Shown: in pieces, positions 55,490 through 64,000 of the stretch
Layout: each line of letters opens with the position of its first letter
How positions within the stretch are numbered: the first letter of the stretch is position 1
From: Zanthoxylum bungeanum
Lineage: Eukaryota; Streptophyta; Magnoliopsida; Sapindales; Rutaceae
Assembly: GCA_019454045.1 (NCBI GenBank)
Contig: SKCR01006520.1
Coordinates: forward strand, 186,001-250,000
DNA length: 64,000 nucleotides
Reading direction: 5' to 3'
Translations under genes and position numbers: made by a program
Notes under the pieces: model-generated
What the model saw: only the letters and a program-made list of their open reading frames with translations
Database searches by the model: none
Told to the model about the DNA's origin: nothing

Positions 55490-55507
55490 TGGCGACTCCA
55501 ATGGGGA
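55490..55507 (+). other. Primer binding site, Gypsy-2
   Basis: TGGCGACTCCAATGGGGA three bases after the LTR end CCTACA. One or two changes from the Gypsy-1 site. Confidence 0.76.
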
Positions 55508-56956
55508 TAGAGAATCGGCCCCGAAATAATGTCTTGTAATGTTTGTGATTTGTGCTTTAGTTAACCTTGTCTAGAGTGATTTAACATAAGGAAATATTGG
55601 AGTTAGATAATGATTTGGTGTCTTCCTTCACTCACTGCTTTTTTATAGCCAAAAGGAAAAGCTGTGAAAACATCTAGATAATCATCTAAAGTGATAGACT
55701 AATTTGGATGATCTGTTGTTTATTCCTGTCACCAAGGCAATAAGAGCCTAAGACGCCAGGGTATTTAAGAGAGTTTGCTCCACCCTCCCTCTAGGGAATT
55801 TTCAATAAAGGAATCCATTTGGCAGTTATTCATGTATCGTGAAGTCGTTTTCGCTCGAAACGGCGGATCGTTATATGGTACCATCACTCGTTGGCACGTA
55901 CCTTAGGGTATAAAAATGGTGAGCTCACTTGGTCGCTCGAACCCTTGAGTGGGGAGACCTAGTTGTGGGCAATCCTCTAAACCCGCATGTGAACCATAAT
56001 TGTATGACCTATAGAAGCCACCTCTTTATGCTTGTGTTTGGGACCATCATCATTTGGATTCAGTTGGACTTCTTGTCATGAGATATGAGCTTGTTGGGCC
56101 ATTTAAACTGGGACGAGTTTGTGCCTTATGACGATTGGGCCAAAAGTTTCTAAAATACCGATGGACCACTTTGTGTTTGGGCACCTTATCATTTGAAGTT
56201 GTTTAGCCACGTTATTGCAAAAGTATAATCCTTTTGGGCCTTTTGCAACTGGGACAAGTTTACACCTCCCAATAATGTGATTGAATGCTTTAAAATGATA
56301 ATGGGCCAACTTGTATGAAAACTTGATGGGCTTAGAAAGTCAAAACATGATCCAAGTATGCTAGAAGCATGAGTTCGATATCCGCACTGGCTTTCATCCA
56401 GAAAGGATACGCCTTGTTACGACATATTTGTATACTTTTGGATACCTCTAAGTTCATCCCCATGACCATGGTTTCCGAAAACCCAATTCGTCGTTTCTAG
56501 ACAATGGCATGATCCCATAATCGGCTTAGTCCATGTTGTAAATATGCGGTCTTTGTCTTTTACCGATGGAAAGGGACAGAAGCAGCCAAGGTTCACCCCG
56601 TAGCATAGGAGAAAACGATTTTGTGTACCCCATATTGGTACAAAAAATAAGCCATACCTAGAACCAAAAATAGGCTTACCGCGAATGTGGGAGAAATAAG
56701 GTCGGAAAGATATATTCTGTTTGATAGCCATATGCATATTATATCTCATACATCGCACGCATCTCATGCATCTCATGCATACATGCACCATGTTAAACCC
56801 TGTGTCTTAAAAGCCATCATAGATATCTGTTGGGTTGGAGAAAGAGAGATTTTTCAAGAAGAGTTTAGTAAACATGGATATCGGGGAAAACGAAACCGAG
56901 AAACAGAAAACCTTATGGCAAGGATAGAAATACCATTGTGAAAAAAAAAATTGTTT

Positions 56957-57690
56957 GTTTTTAGTCCTGAATAGTTAGACATAAGTCCGATGATGAAATT
57001 GTTTGCCCTAGGGTGAAACCTTAGAAACGATAAGTGTGAGAGGTACTCTCATCTGATATTTTGAGTAGTTGATCTTGACTAGACTCGCGAGCACTTAATT
57101 ATAGGATCTTAGCGGTGAAAGCCTAAGTAGTCAGCAATGTGAGTAGTTGAAGAGAGTGTGGATTGATGAATGACCGTTCGCTTAGATGTCCATCCTGACT
57201 TACTTGTGTTACGATATGTGGTATGGTTGGAAACAAAATAAAAGTATCTAAAGCAGAAAATATAAACCACCTATAACAGATAAACGTGAAGCTACCCATG
57301 GGCGAGTATTAGGACCACCATGAGGAGAAATGCTACCTTAAATGGTAGGTGTGTTGAAGAAAAAAATAATAATAATAAAAAAGACAAAAGAAAAAGAAAA
57401 CCATACCATATTGAGCACGGAAAAGCAATTGCAGAGTATAATTGAGACATCTAGGTTGGTTTGACCCATCGAACCCAATTTCTAAATGAAATTATTGAGT
57501 TGGCTTACCTAGGAATCAAGCTGTAAATGAACCTTTGCACACACACTTTGAGTCTGGCTTAGATCATTTATTCAAAGACTTGGATTTGAGTTTCATCGAG
57601 TGTTTTGAAGGTTCTCTGATCTCATTACTGATCATTCTTTTAGGATAATGATATGTATAACTATTGGGACTATTTTGTAGCCTGTAAAGA
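56957..57690 (+). other. Athila-like non-coding block inside Gypsy-2
   Basis: Aligns in order with 62785-63475 of Gypsy-3: TTGAGTAG(T/G)TGATCT near 57059, a CTAAGTAGT(C/T)GA segment, AAGCTACCCATGGG near 57290, AGAAATGCTACCTTAAA, a TCTAGGTTGGTTTGACCCATC segment near 57450, and TGTATAACTAT(T/C)G(G/A)GACTATTTT near 57655. In Gypsy-3 this is the region after the lost pol. Outside the block Gypsy-2 and Gypsy-3 are unlike, so the block was gained by Gypsy-2 or a parent. Confidence 0.8.
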
Positions 57691-58079
57691 GATATGTTGA
57701 TACGGAATGCCACACCACGTAGTCCAACTCGACCTAGTGTAAGCAGTGGAGAACAGAAAACCTAAGCCAGGTTTGGGGGCGAACAGTCTACCACCTCGCG
57801 AATAAGGGACATAACAGGATCTTGAACCATGAGACCAAAGAAAACTGAGCAATCACTAGAGTAGAATTGGTAGGAGGAAACTATAAGTAGGCCCAGGGGG
57901 CGACCAAAGACTTTTATATGCAAAGGGCACCAAAGAGCACAAAGAAGGCCTAACCCATCGGAATAGGAAATACATCCAAGCATACATGCATACATATCAC
58001 ATACATGCAATTTTTATTTTGTGTTCGCAGGTTTTTAAGGAAAAAAGGAAAAAAGCGACAAAGACGAGTGAATCAGGAA

Positions 58080-58510
58080 CGGTTCAAAAATTAACCATCT
58101 CAACAAGTAGCGGTTTGGAAATGAACCATCTCTCAACAAGTAACGGTATGGAAATGAACCATCTCAACAAGTAACATTTCAGAAATGAACCACCTATCAA
58201 GTAACGGTTCGGAAATGGACCATCTCTCATGAGTAACGGTTTTGAAATGAACCATCTCAACAAGTAATGGTTCGGAAATGAACCACCTATCAAGTAACGG
58301 TTCGGAAATGGACCATCTCATCAAGTAACGGTTCAGAAATGGACCACAATCTCAACTCAGTAACGGTTCAGAAATGGACCACCATCACTTGAGTAACGTT
58401 TTGGAAATGAACCACCTCACATCAGTAACGGTTCAGAAATGAACCATCATCTCACATCAGTAACGGTTCGAAAATGAACCATCATCTTACATCAACTCAG
58501 TTTGAAGCAT
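58080..58510 (+). repeat. 31-bp minisatellite in Gypsy-2 3' UTR
   Basis: About 13 units of the pattern GTAACGGTTCGGAAATGAACC + ATCTCA(A/T)CAA, with unit length drifting from about 31 to 35 bases at the right end (CATCTCACATCA). The same array is at 41307-41510. It is in the place where Gypsy-1 has its own GC-rich 3' UTR repeats. Confidence 0.85.
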
Positions 58511-58633
58511 CTCGCAAAGCAGCAGGTAAGTACGACAGCCGGTAAACTAGGTAAGTAAGTAAAAATGCATGCATGAATTTGATAGGATTGTCACTGTCAC
58601 ACACTGCACAAGTCCTATCAAAGTGGGGCCGAC

Positions 58634-60595
58634 TGTAGACACTATAGTTTTTCATAAAGCCCAATGATGAGTCTCATATAGAGGCACTACCCGATAAGTT
58701 ACGGAAGTCGCGGGAAATGGACGTCGAAATGAACAAATTTAAAAATTAATACATCAACAAATTAAACTCGCTAATTGGCCTCGGGTTCGCCTGATTAATC
58801 TCTGTTTTAAAATATTAAGCCTCGGCCCAAAACCCCCGCACCCATCCAAAGCCCATTTCGCCCAAAGCCCAATCCAAAAATCATTAAAACATTTAAAACA
58901 CATGTCAGAAATCCAATCAAATCCAATTAATTAAATCAAATCCAATTAAAATCAAAATAAATCCCCTTCATATTTAAATCAAATCCCCTCCCAAATTAAA
59001 GATATTCCCCACCAAAATTACACAAATTTATTTACCTTTTTAAATTAATTAAACACACATATAATTTGCATGATTTCCTTCATTAATAAGAACCCTAGCA
59101 TGCACCACTATAAAAATAACATGCAAACAACCTGAGCGACAAACTGAATAAACAAACAATAATCATAAGCCTGAGCCGAAAACCGAATAAAGACAATAGG
59201 CCAAAATCAGTAAACCAGCCCTAATCCTTCCTTGGCTCACTCACGGAAAAACACAAAAATAATAAACTCTCTCACTTCTCTCTCGCCAAACTCACTTTCA
59301 TCTCTCTACAAATACAAAATAAAACCCTAGCTCACTTCTCTCTCTTCCTTGTATCTCATTCACGACCCCTCTCTATAAACAAAAATAGAAAACCCTAAAC
59401 TCTATTATTTCACGCACTCTCTCACTCGGCAAAGCCAAACCCTAAACTCTATTATTTCACGCACTCTCTCACTCTCGGTCTCCCCATCAAGTGAACAAAG
59501 ACCCTGGACGCACACAAACATTCAAATGGCACATATTACAACAACACACACTCAAGCAGCAGCTCCACGCACTCACACACCTCACATCATTCACACGACA
59601 CTTCACAAATCTCCCTCTCTTATCACACTCACACACAGCCGCAAATGAGACCCTAGACACAAAACACACAGAAACTCTTCAACAAAGCTCCACAGGCCGT
59701 GAACCACCATCGTAAATAAGCCCTAACCCTAAAGCTTCACAGCCCCTCACGCAGATCACACACTCTAGCCACAAACAACCCATACACGATACCCACATGG
59801 ATCCACGAATATCCCCTTAAAGCTCCTCAACAACCGACTAAAGCTTAGGCCACATACTCAACCGACCAGACCACGCAGCCCTTCCCTAAAACTAATAAAC
59901 AACAAACCTTCAACGCACTAAAAAACAACTCCCATACCGAGAGACAACAAAGCCACAAATCACCCCCACATCACCGTGAAACACAACCAAAATGACCCTG
60001 AATACCAGCCAAAACAGTGATCGAAACACACCCCAAATCAGCCCCTACATCACCGTGAAACACAACTAAAATGACCCTAAATACCATTCCAAAATAGTGA
60101 CTGAAACACACCCCAAAATAGCAGCCCTGTAGCACCAAAAATAGCCTTCAAACAGCCCCATGTAGTTCCGAAAAATAGCCTAAAAATATCCCAAAAGCAG
60201 TGAGTAAAACAGTCCCAAAGTAACCCAAAACAGCGAGCAAAACGGCAGAAAATAGTAGAAAAATAGTGAAGAAAACAGCAGAAATGGCGGTCCAAAACAG
60301 CGGCAAACCAGAAAAATAAGGGAGCATTAACCCTTCCGGCGACGACGTAACGCACTTCCAAAAAGCAACTTAAAAGGTAAGACCTGAGGGTACCCTTTGT
60401 TATTTACTTATCTTTTCGGTTATTTATTATTATCCCTTCACATGCATAATTATATTTCACGTCCATTTTCATTTACATTGGGTTAATGATTGCGTGATAT
60501 CATTTACATAGTCCCCCACTGGCTACTCCGTACTCCCGACCGGGTCGCGAGCCCGGGACAGCGTCGCCGATCTCTGTGTCCTACAACTGCTGCTC
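58634..60595 (+). repeat. Gypsy-2 second LTR, internally deleted
   Basis: 1962 bp. It matches 41638-43022 and 53115-53545 closely, then joins near 60500-60511 to the end piece (AGTCCCCCACTGGCTAC), so about 1.8 kb, including all tandem repeats and palindromes, is missing compared with the first LTR. The sequence CATTTACAT at the join also stands about 30 bases upstream, pointing to microhomology or copied filler. Ends GTGTCCTACA. TATA-like site 59109-59117. A tandem pair of GTGAAACACAAC units is at about 59965-60140. Confidence 0.88.
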
Positions 60596-60918
60596 GGGAG
60601 AGGGAGTGAATACTTAAGGATTCTTCACTTATAAACAATACAACTGAGCAATGATTGATTGACATGATAAATACATAGGGGATAGCTAGGTGAAATCAGA
60701 CTCTAGAATCTCTCTCGAATTGGTTCCTCCTATCTAATTATATTTTATATATTATATATTTAATTAAATATTTATTAATTATTTTCTCAATAAAGTTAGG
60801 TTTATTAATTATAGTACTTAGTGTAAGTTGAACACAATCTCTATGGGTTCGACACTCTTTCACTCATCTATACTAAAAATTGACACCGTACACTTGCAGT
60901 ACGATATAAAATATCACA
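60596..60918 (+). repeat. Gypsy-3 (Athila-like) LTR, 3' end
   Basis: AT-rich sequence ending CGTACACTTGCAGTACGATA...ATATCACA, followed nine bases later by an Athila-type primer site. The GGGTTCGACACTCT and TTGACACCGTACACTTGC segments are the usual end of Athila-like LTRs. Its beginning is missing: it starts abruptly at the end of the Gypsy-2 LTR, as if Gypsy-2 had inserted into it. Confidence 0.65.
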
Positions 60919-60927
60919 ATAAGTTTT

Positions 60928-60947
60928 TGGCGACATTGTCGGGGATT
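60928..60947 (+). other. Primer binding site, Gypsy-3
   Basis: TGGCGACATTGTCGGGGATT; the common Athila form is TGGCGCCGTTGCCGGGGA, usually taken as a tRNA-Asp site. Four or so changes fit an old copy. Confidence 0.72.
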
Positions 60948-61066
60948 GTTAATTTAATTCACATTAATACTATTACCATGTAACTTAACTTTAATTTAGA
61001 TTTTTATTTTTATTTTATTTGGTTCATATTTGATTATTGATTTTTTATCTTTCTATGCTTTAATGA

Positions 61067-62334
61067 ATGCGAAGATCCACAAGTCTCGACTCGCTCTTGT
61101 TTGATCCTGAAATAGAAAGAACAACGATGAGACTAAGGAAGGAAAGGAAAATTGAAAAAGAAGCAATGGCGGCTGAAAATAGAGAGAACAATCCATGGCA
61201 GGTGGAAATCAGAGATCACTTCAAGCTTGCCATAGATGATAATTACTCTGGGATTGTGCATCCTCAAATCAATGCTAACAAATTTGAATTGAAACTGTCA
61301 TTGATCAACATGGTGCAAAAGAATCTGTTTGGGGGTTCAGCTGTAGAAGATCCAATCATGTATTTAAGGATGTTCCTGGAGATTGCAGACACCATAAATA
61401 CGAATGGCGTGACTAAAGAGGCTATCAGGCTACGCTTATTCTCATTCTCTTTAAGGGATAAAGCGTGGGATTGGCTTCAATCAATACAAATGGGGAGTAT
61501 CATGACATGGCAGAATATGGCCACAAAATTTCTTGAGAGGTTATTTCCACCAGCTAAATCAGCTCAACTGAGGGCAGAAATTAGCATATTTAAGCAGCTG
61601 GAGATTGAGACTCTGTATGAAGCATGAGAGCACTTTAAAGATCTACTCCGAAGATGCCCACAACACGATTATACAGACTGGGTACAGATTCAATTGTTCT
61701 ATAATGGGCTGAATGGTCTGAATAGGACTGTGTTGATGCAGAACCCGAGAGAGCGCTATTCAAGAAGTCAGCTGAGGATGCCTACAATCTATTAGAAGAA
61801 ATGGCCATTAACCACTTTCAATGGCCGAGTGAACGCACTACGGTGACCAATGTGGATGGAATATATAAAGTGGACCATCACATGGCACTTACAGCTCAGA
61901 TTTCAACCATATCGACTCATGCAGCAGCCCTAACAAATCCACGAGTACAACCATTTATTGAATCAGCAGTGGCTACAAATATGTTGTTATTGGAAGGAGA
62001 CCAGAGCTTTGAGCAAGTCCAATATGTGAACAATCAGAACTTCAACAGTTATAGGGGCAATCTTGTGCCTAACTGTTATCATCTGAACCTGTTATATGTT
62101 AATACAGAGAATGCCTTGCAACCTTCATCTGGCTTCGACTATCAAAGAGCTGAGCAAAAATCTTCCTTAGAATATTTGATGAGCACATTTGTTGCTAATA
62201 CTTCAGCGAGGTTTGAGAAGAATGAGTCAAGTCTGAACAATATTGAGACACACATGGAAAATATAGGGGCAACAATGAAGTCTTTAAAAACACAGATTGG
62301 GCAGATTGAGTCCTCTATGACCAAGCAACAATAA
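61067..62334 (+). pseudogene. gag: Gypsy-3 gag, interrupted by a stop and a frame change
   Basis: First frame 61067-61627, 186 residues: NANKFELKLSLINMVQ, EDPIMYLRMFLEIADT, AIRLRLFSFSLRDKAWDWLQ and TKFLERLFPPAKSAQLR form the retrotransposon Gag core in its Athila form. TGA at 61625 stands where Trp is usual (LYEA-stop-EHFKDLLRRCP follows in frame). A further frame change near 61745 leads to the second frame, 61801-62334 (177 residues), with AINHFQWPSERT, EQVQYVNNQNF and a coiled-coil tail NIETHMENIGATMKSLKTQI. No zinc knuckle is seen. The Gag would coat RNA in the particle; it cannot be made whole here. Confidence 0.85.
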
Positions 62335-64000
62335 ATGGCATTACGATAAACTGAGATAGCCCGCCAAGCTATCTTTTTCATGTCACAACAGCGAGTGGAT
62401 ACCAAAGAAGAACCACCATGACCATTTAGGTGGTTACGTCTGACTGAAGATGTTAAACTTAGCGCTAGCGGGGAGGCAACCCTTGCATTTGCATTTGTTT
62501 ATTTTCTTTATTTTATTTTATTTTATTGTGTGCTAATTGCTTGTTTATTATTTGCATGTTATTTTTATAGGTGTTAGCACAACCCACACAGCCCACGCAA
62601 CAAAAGTCTTACCAGTAGGAGCTTGATCAACTCCATGTCTGGTAGTGTTGTTCCTCAATCTTGTTTCTCTATATTTATCTTACATTGAGGACAATGCAAT
62701 TTTTAAGTTAAAGGGTGTGTGCATGTAGTGATAATTCATCTTATTTTTAGTTAAAAAAATAATAATAATAAAATTTGTTTTTCTTTGTTTTGTTTTCAGT
62801 GATTGATAGTAAAACATAAGTATAATGATGAGATTTGTTTCCTTTAAATAAAATTTTAGAAACGACAAGTTCCCAATTGATTTTTATCTGATGCCTTGAG
62901 TAGGTGATCTAGGTTAGACTCGTAAGCACTTAATAATAGGTTTTCAATAGTAAGAACTTAAGTAGTTGACAAAGTGCTAGTTGAAGAAATTGAATGCCGA
63001 TGAAGGACTATTTGCTTAGATATCCATCTCAATATGCTAGTGTTATGATGTATGGTATGATAAAAAAATTTAAAAATAGAAGTTAAACCACCTATAACCG
63101 ATAAGCGTGAAGCTACCCATGGGAGAGTGTTAGGACCATCATGAGCAGAAATGCTACCTTAAAAGGTAAGTGTGTTGAAGAAAAAAAAAACCATACCATA
63201 CTGAGCAAAGAAAGGCAATTACATAGTTAATTTGAGATATCTAGGTTGGTTTGACCCATCGGATCTCAATTTTTGAGACGAAATCATTGATTTGGCTTAC
63301 TTATGAGTCGAGCTATGAATGAACATTTACACACACACACTGTGAGTCTAGATTATATGATTTTTTGAAGAACTTGGATTTGAGTCGAAATTGCGTACTT
63401 TGAAGGTTCTCTGATCTCATTGACAAGCATTCTTTGAGGACAACACTATGTATAACTATCGAGACTATTTTCTTTATTTTTATCATTTTACAAAATTGCA
63501 TGTGTGTGAATGACGTTTGTGGGTGTCGTCACTGTAAGCCTTCAAGAGATAATAACTCATCCATTAGGGCCGCCTATGGGTTTAAAGGCTTGTTGTATAC
63601 ACTAAATGCAATCGTGATCCTTAGGAAAGTGGCCAAGTTCATTTTGTTACTTATTGTTTGTTTGTTTATTTATTTATTTTTTTTATTTTGTCTTTTGCTC
63701 GAGACTAGCAAAATCTTAAGTTTGATGGTGTTTGATAACTGCGGTTTATTCCCACTTATTCCTGCATTCTTAGCTTACTATTTTGTTAGATTTTGTATCA
63801 TTTAATTTATTTGTAGTTTCTTTTATGTTTTATTTGTAGGAAGCATTGATACATGGATCTTGGGCCATTTGTACGTGTTTTGGGACATTACAGACGCATC
63901 AAAAGCAAGCAAGAAGAGCAGAACATAAAATTCAGAAAGACTGACACGCGTCGCGACGCGTCCTTCCTGGGCGTCGCGACGTGGCTTTGAAAAATCTGCC
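62335..64000 (+). other. Gypsy-3 3' region, non-coding
   Basis: No convincing gene. After the GGGGAGGCAACCC landmark come an AT-rich zone (62490-62780), the block shared with Gypsy-2 (62785-63475) and a zone with TTTATTTTTTTTATTTTG runs. A 123-codon frame at 63434-63805 has hydrophobic Leu/Phe stretches near residues 60-75 and 110-123 but no family match, and probably arises from the T-rich DNA. Near the end is a 16-base perfect palindrome. Confidence 0.7.
63946..63961. other. Perfect 16-bp palindrome with GTCGCGAC core
   Basis: ACGCGTCGCGACGCGT equals its own reverse complement. The core GTCGCGAC occurs again at about 63975 (GGCGTCGCGACGTGG). CpG-rich in a very AT-rich neighbourhood. The Copia-2 LTR has an unrelated 12-base palindrome with the same core (1647-1658). 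Confidence 0.85.

Larger units (their letters stand above)
55487..58633 (+). other. Gypsy-2 body without gag or pol (large non-autonomous derivative)
   Basis: 3.1 kb between two LTRs. The left part (55487-56350) matches the Gypsy-1 leader in inverted order of the window: primer site, GAATCGGCCCCGAAATA, CCCTTGAGTGGGGAGACC, GGGCCATTTAAACTGGGACG. The right part (about 58015-58633) matches the Gypsy-1 3' end, starting at TTGTGTTCGCAGGTT. In place of gag-pol it has unknown sequence and an Athila-like block (56957-57690). No frame above 125 codons has a recognisable domain. The 84-codon frame at 56687-56941 and the 124-codon one at 56417-56791 are unassigned and probably chance. Confidence 0.78.
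41307..60595 (+). mobile_element. Gypsy-2: LTR - short body - LTR, preceded by an older 3' end
   Basis: Two related LTRs (41638-55486, split by Copia-4, and 58634-60595) share start TGTAGACACTATA and end GTGTCCTACA. Both are preceded by the same polypurine tract and the same GAACCATCT...GTAACGGTTCGGAAATG repeats, so the first LTR is itself the 3' LTR of something to its left as well as the 5' LTR of the 3.1-kb body to its right. The body has a primer site but no gag or pol. PBS, PPT, leader and LTR motifs show kinship with Gypsy-1. The outer limits cannot be tested because the left part is lost to Copia-1 and the window edge. Confidence 0.8.
60596..64000 (+). mobile_element. Gypsy-3: Athila-like element, pol deleted, runs off the window
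   Basis: LTR end, primer site, Gag with Athila-type core, then directly the 3' region with AGCGCTAGCGGGGAGGCAAC near 62461, which in Athila-like elements follows pol and the env-like zone. Protease, RT, RNase H and integrase are absent between 62334 and 62461. The 3' LTR is not reached by 64000. Confidence 0.72.

Noticed and set aside
56103..56941. Frames of 68-124 codons in the Gypsy-2 body that might be captured host exons
   Set aside because: The left part matches the Gypsy-1 leader, the rest shows no domain, splice-like borders or codon bias that would support a host gene.
63434..63805. 123-codon frame with hydrophobic stretches in Gypsy-3, possible env-like protein
   Set aside because: It lies in T-rich non-coding DNA, has no signal-peptide start or family pattern I recognise, and the matching block in Gypsy-2 does not keep it.

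Overview
This is a window of nuclear DNA from a plant, most likely an angiosperm with a large, repeat-rich genome. It consists entirely of nested LTR retrotransposons. I find no host gene, tRNA, rRNA or CRISPR array. The assignment rests on plant-type Ty1/Copia polyproteins (zinc knuckle, DSG protease, integrase, YVDD reverse transcriptase, RNase H), a Ty3/Gypsy element of Tat/Ogre type with a second (archaeal-type) RNase H, an Athila-type Gag, matching long terminal repeats, initiator-Met tRNA primer sites, polypurine tracts and 4-5 bp target-site duplications (TSDs).

Layout. Copia-1 is a heavily decayed outer element. Its leader begins at base 1, its 5' LTR lies to the left of the window, and its 3' LTR is 39295-41306. 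It is split by two insertions. Copia-2 (354-10633, + strand, TSD GTTTG) has paired LTRs of about 1.97 kb and a gag-pol broken by several small indels. Gypsy-1 (12598-36932, - strand) has LTRs of about 3.34 kb and a decayed Tat/Ogre-like gag-pol between 22724 and 16806. The right-hand LTR of Gypsy-1 is split by Copia-3 (24504-34286, + strand, TSD CGCGT/CGCAT), which has two 1892-bp LTRs about 98% alike by eye around a completely ruined gag-pol. Copia-1 itself sits in the 3' untranslated part of Gypsy-2. The first LTR of Gypsy-2 in the window (41638-55486) is split by Copia-4 (43023-53109, - strand, TSD CCCAC), the best preserved element here. Gypsy-2 continues as a short non-coding body (55487-58633) that contains an Athila-like block, then a second, internally deleted LTR (58634-60595). 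It abuts an Athila-like Gypsy-3 (60596-64000) with an LTR end, a primer site, a broken gag and a large pol deletion.

How the parts relate. Copia-2 and Copia-4 are one family with nearly intact coding capacity. Copia-1 and Copia-3 form a related family that shares inherited lesions (stops, a deletion in reverse transcriptase), yet Copia-3 has young LTRs. The simplest reading is that this dead family has been copied in trans, perhaps by a Copia-2/4-like partner that shares its primer site and polypurine tract. Gypsy-1 and Gypsy-2 share primer site, polypurine tract, leader, 3' UTR landmarks and LTR tandem-repeat motifs, so they are related families. The Gypsy-2 unit between the two LTRs is a coding-free derivative.

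The most unusual sequence signals are runs of short AT-rich hairpins with three-base loops (TGG, TAG, TCG) in the Copia LTRs and leaders, a spaced CCAAAGTCAAG motif in every Copia leader, palindromic CGTTCGAACG arrays and ~177-bp repeats in the Gypsy LTRs, and the LTR-body-LTR arrangement of Gypsy-2 with its Athila-like insert. Many differences between sister copies are single-base indels, so some frameshifts may be assembly errors.
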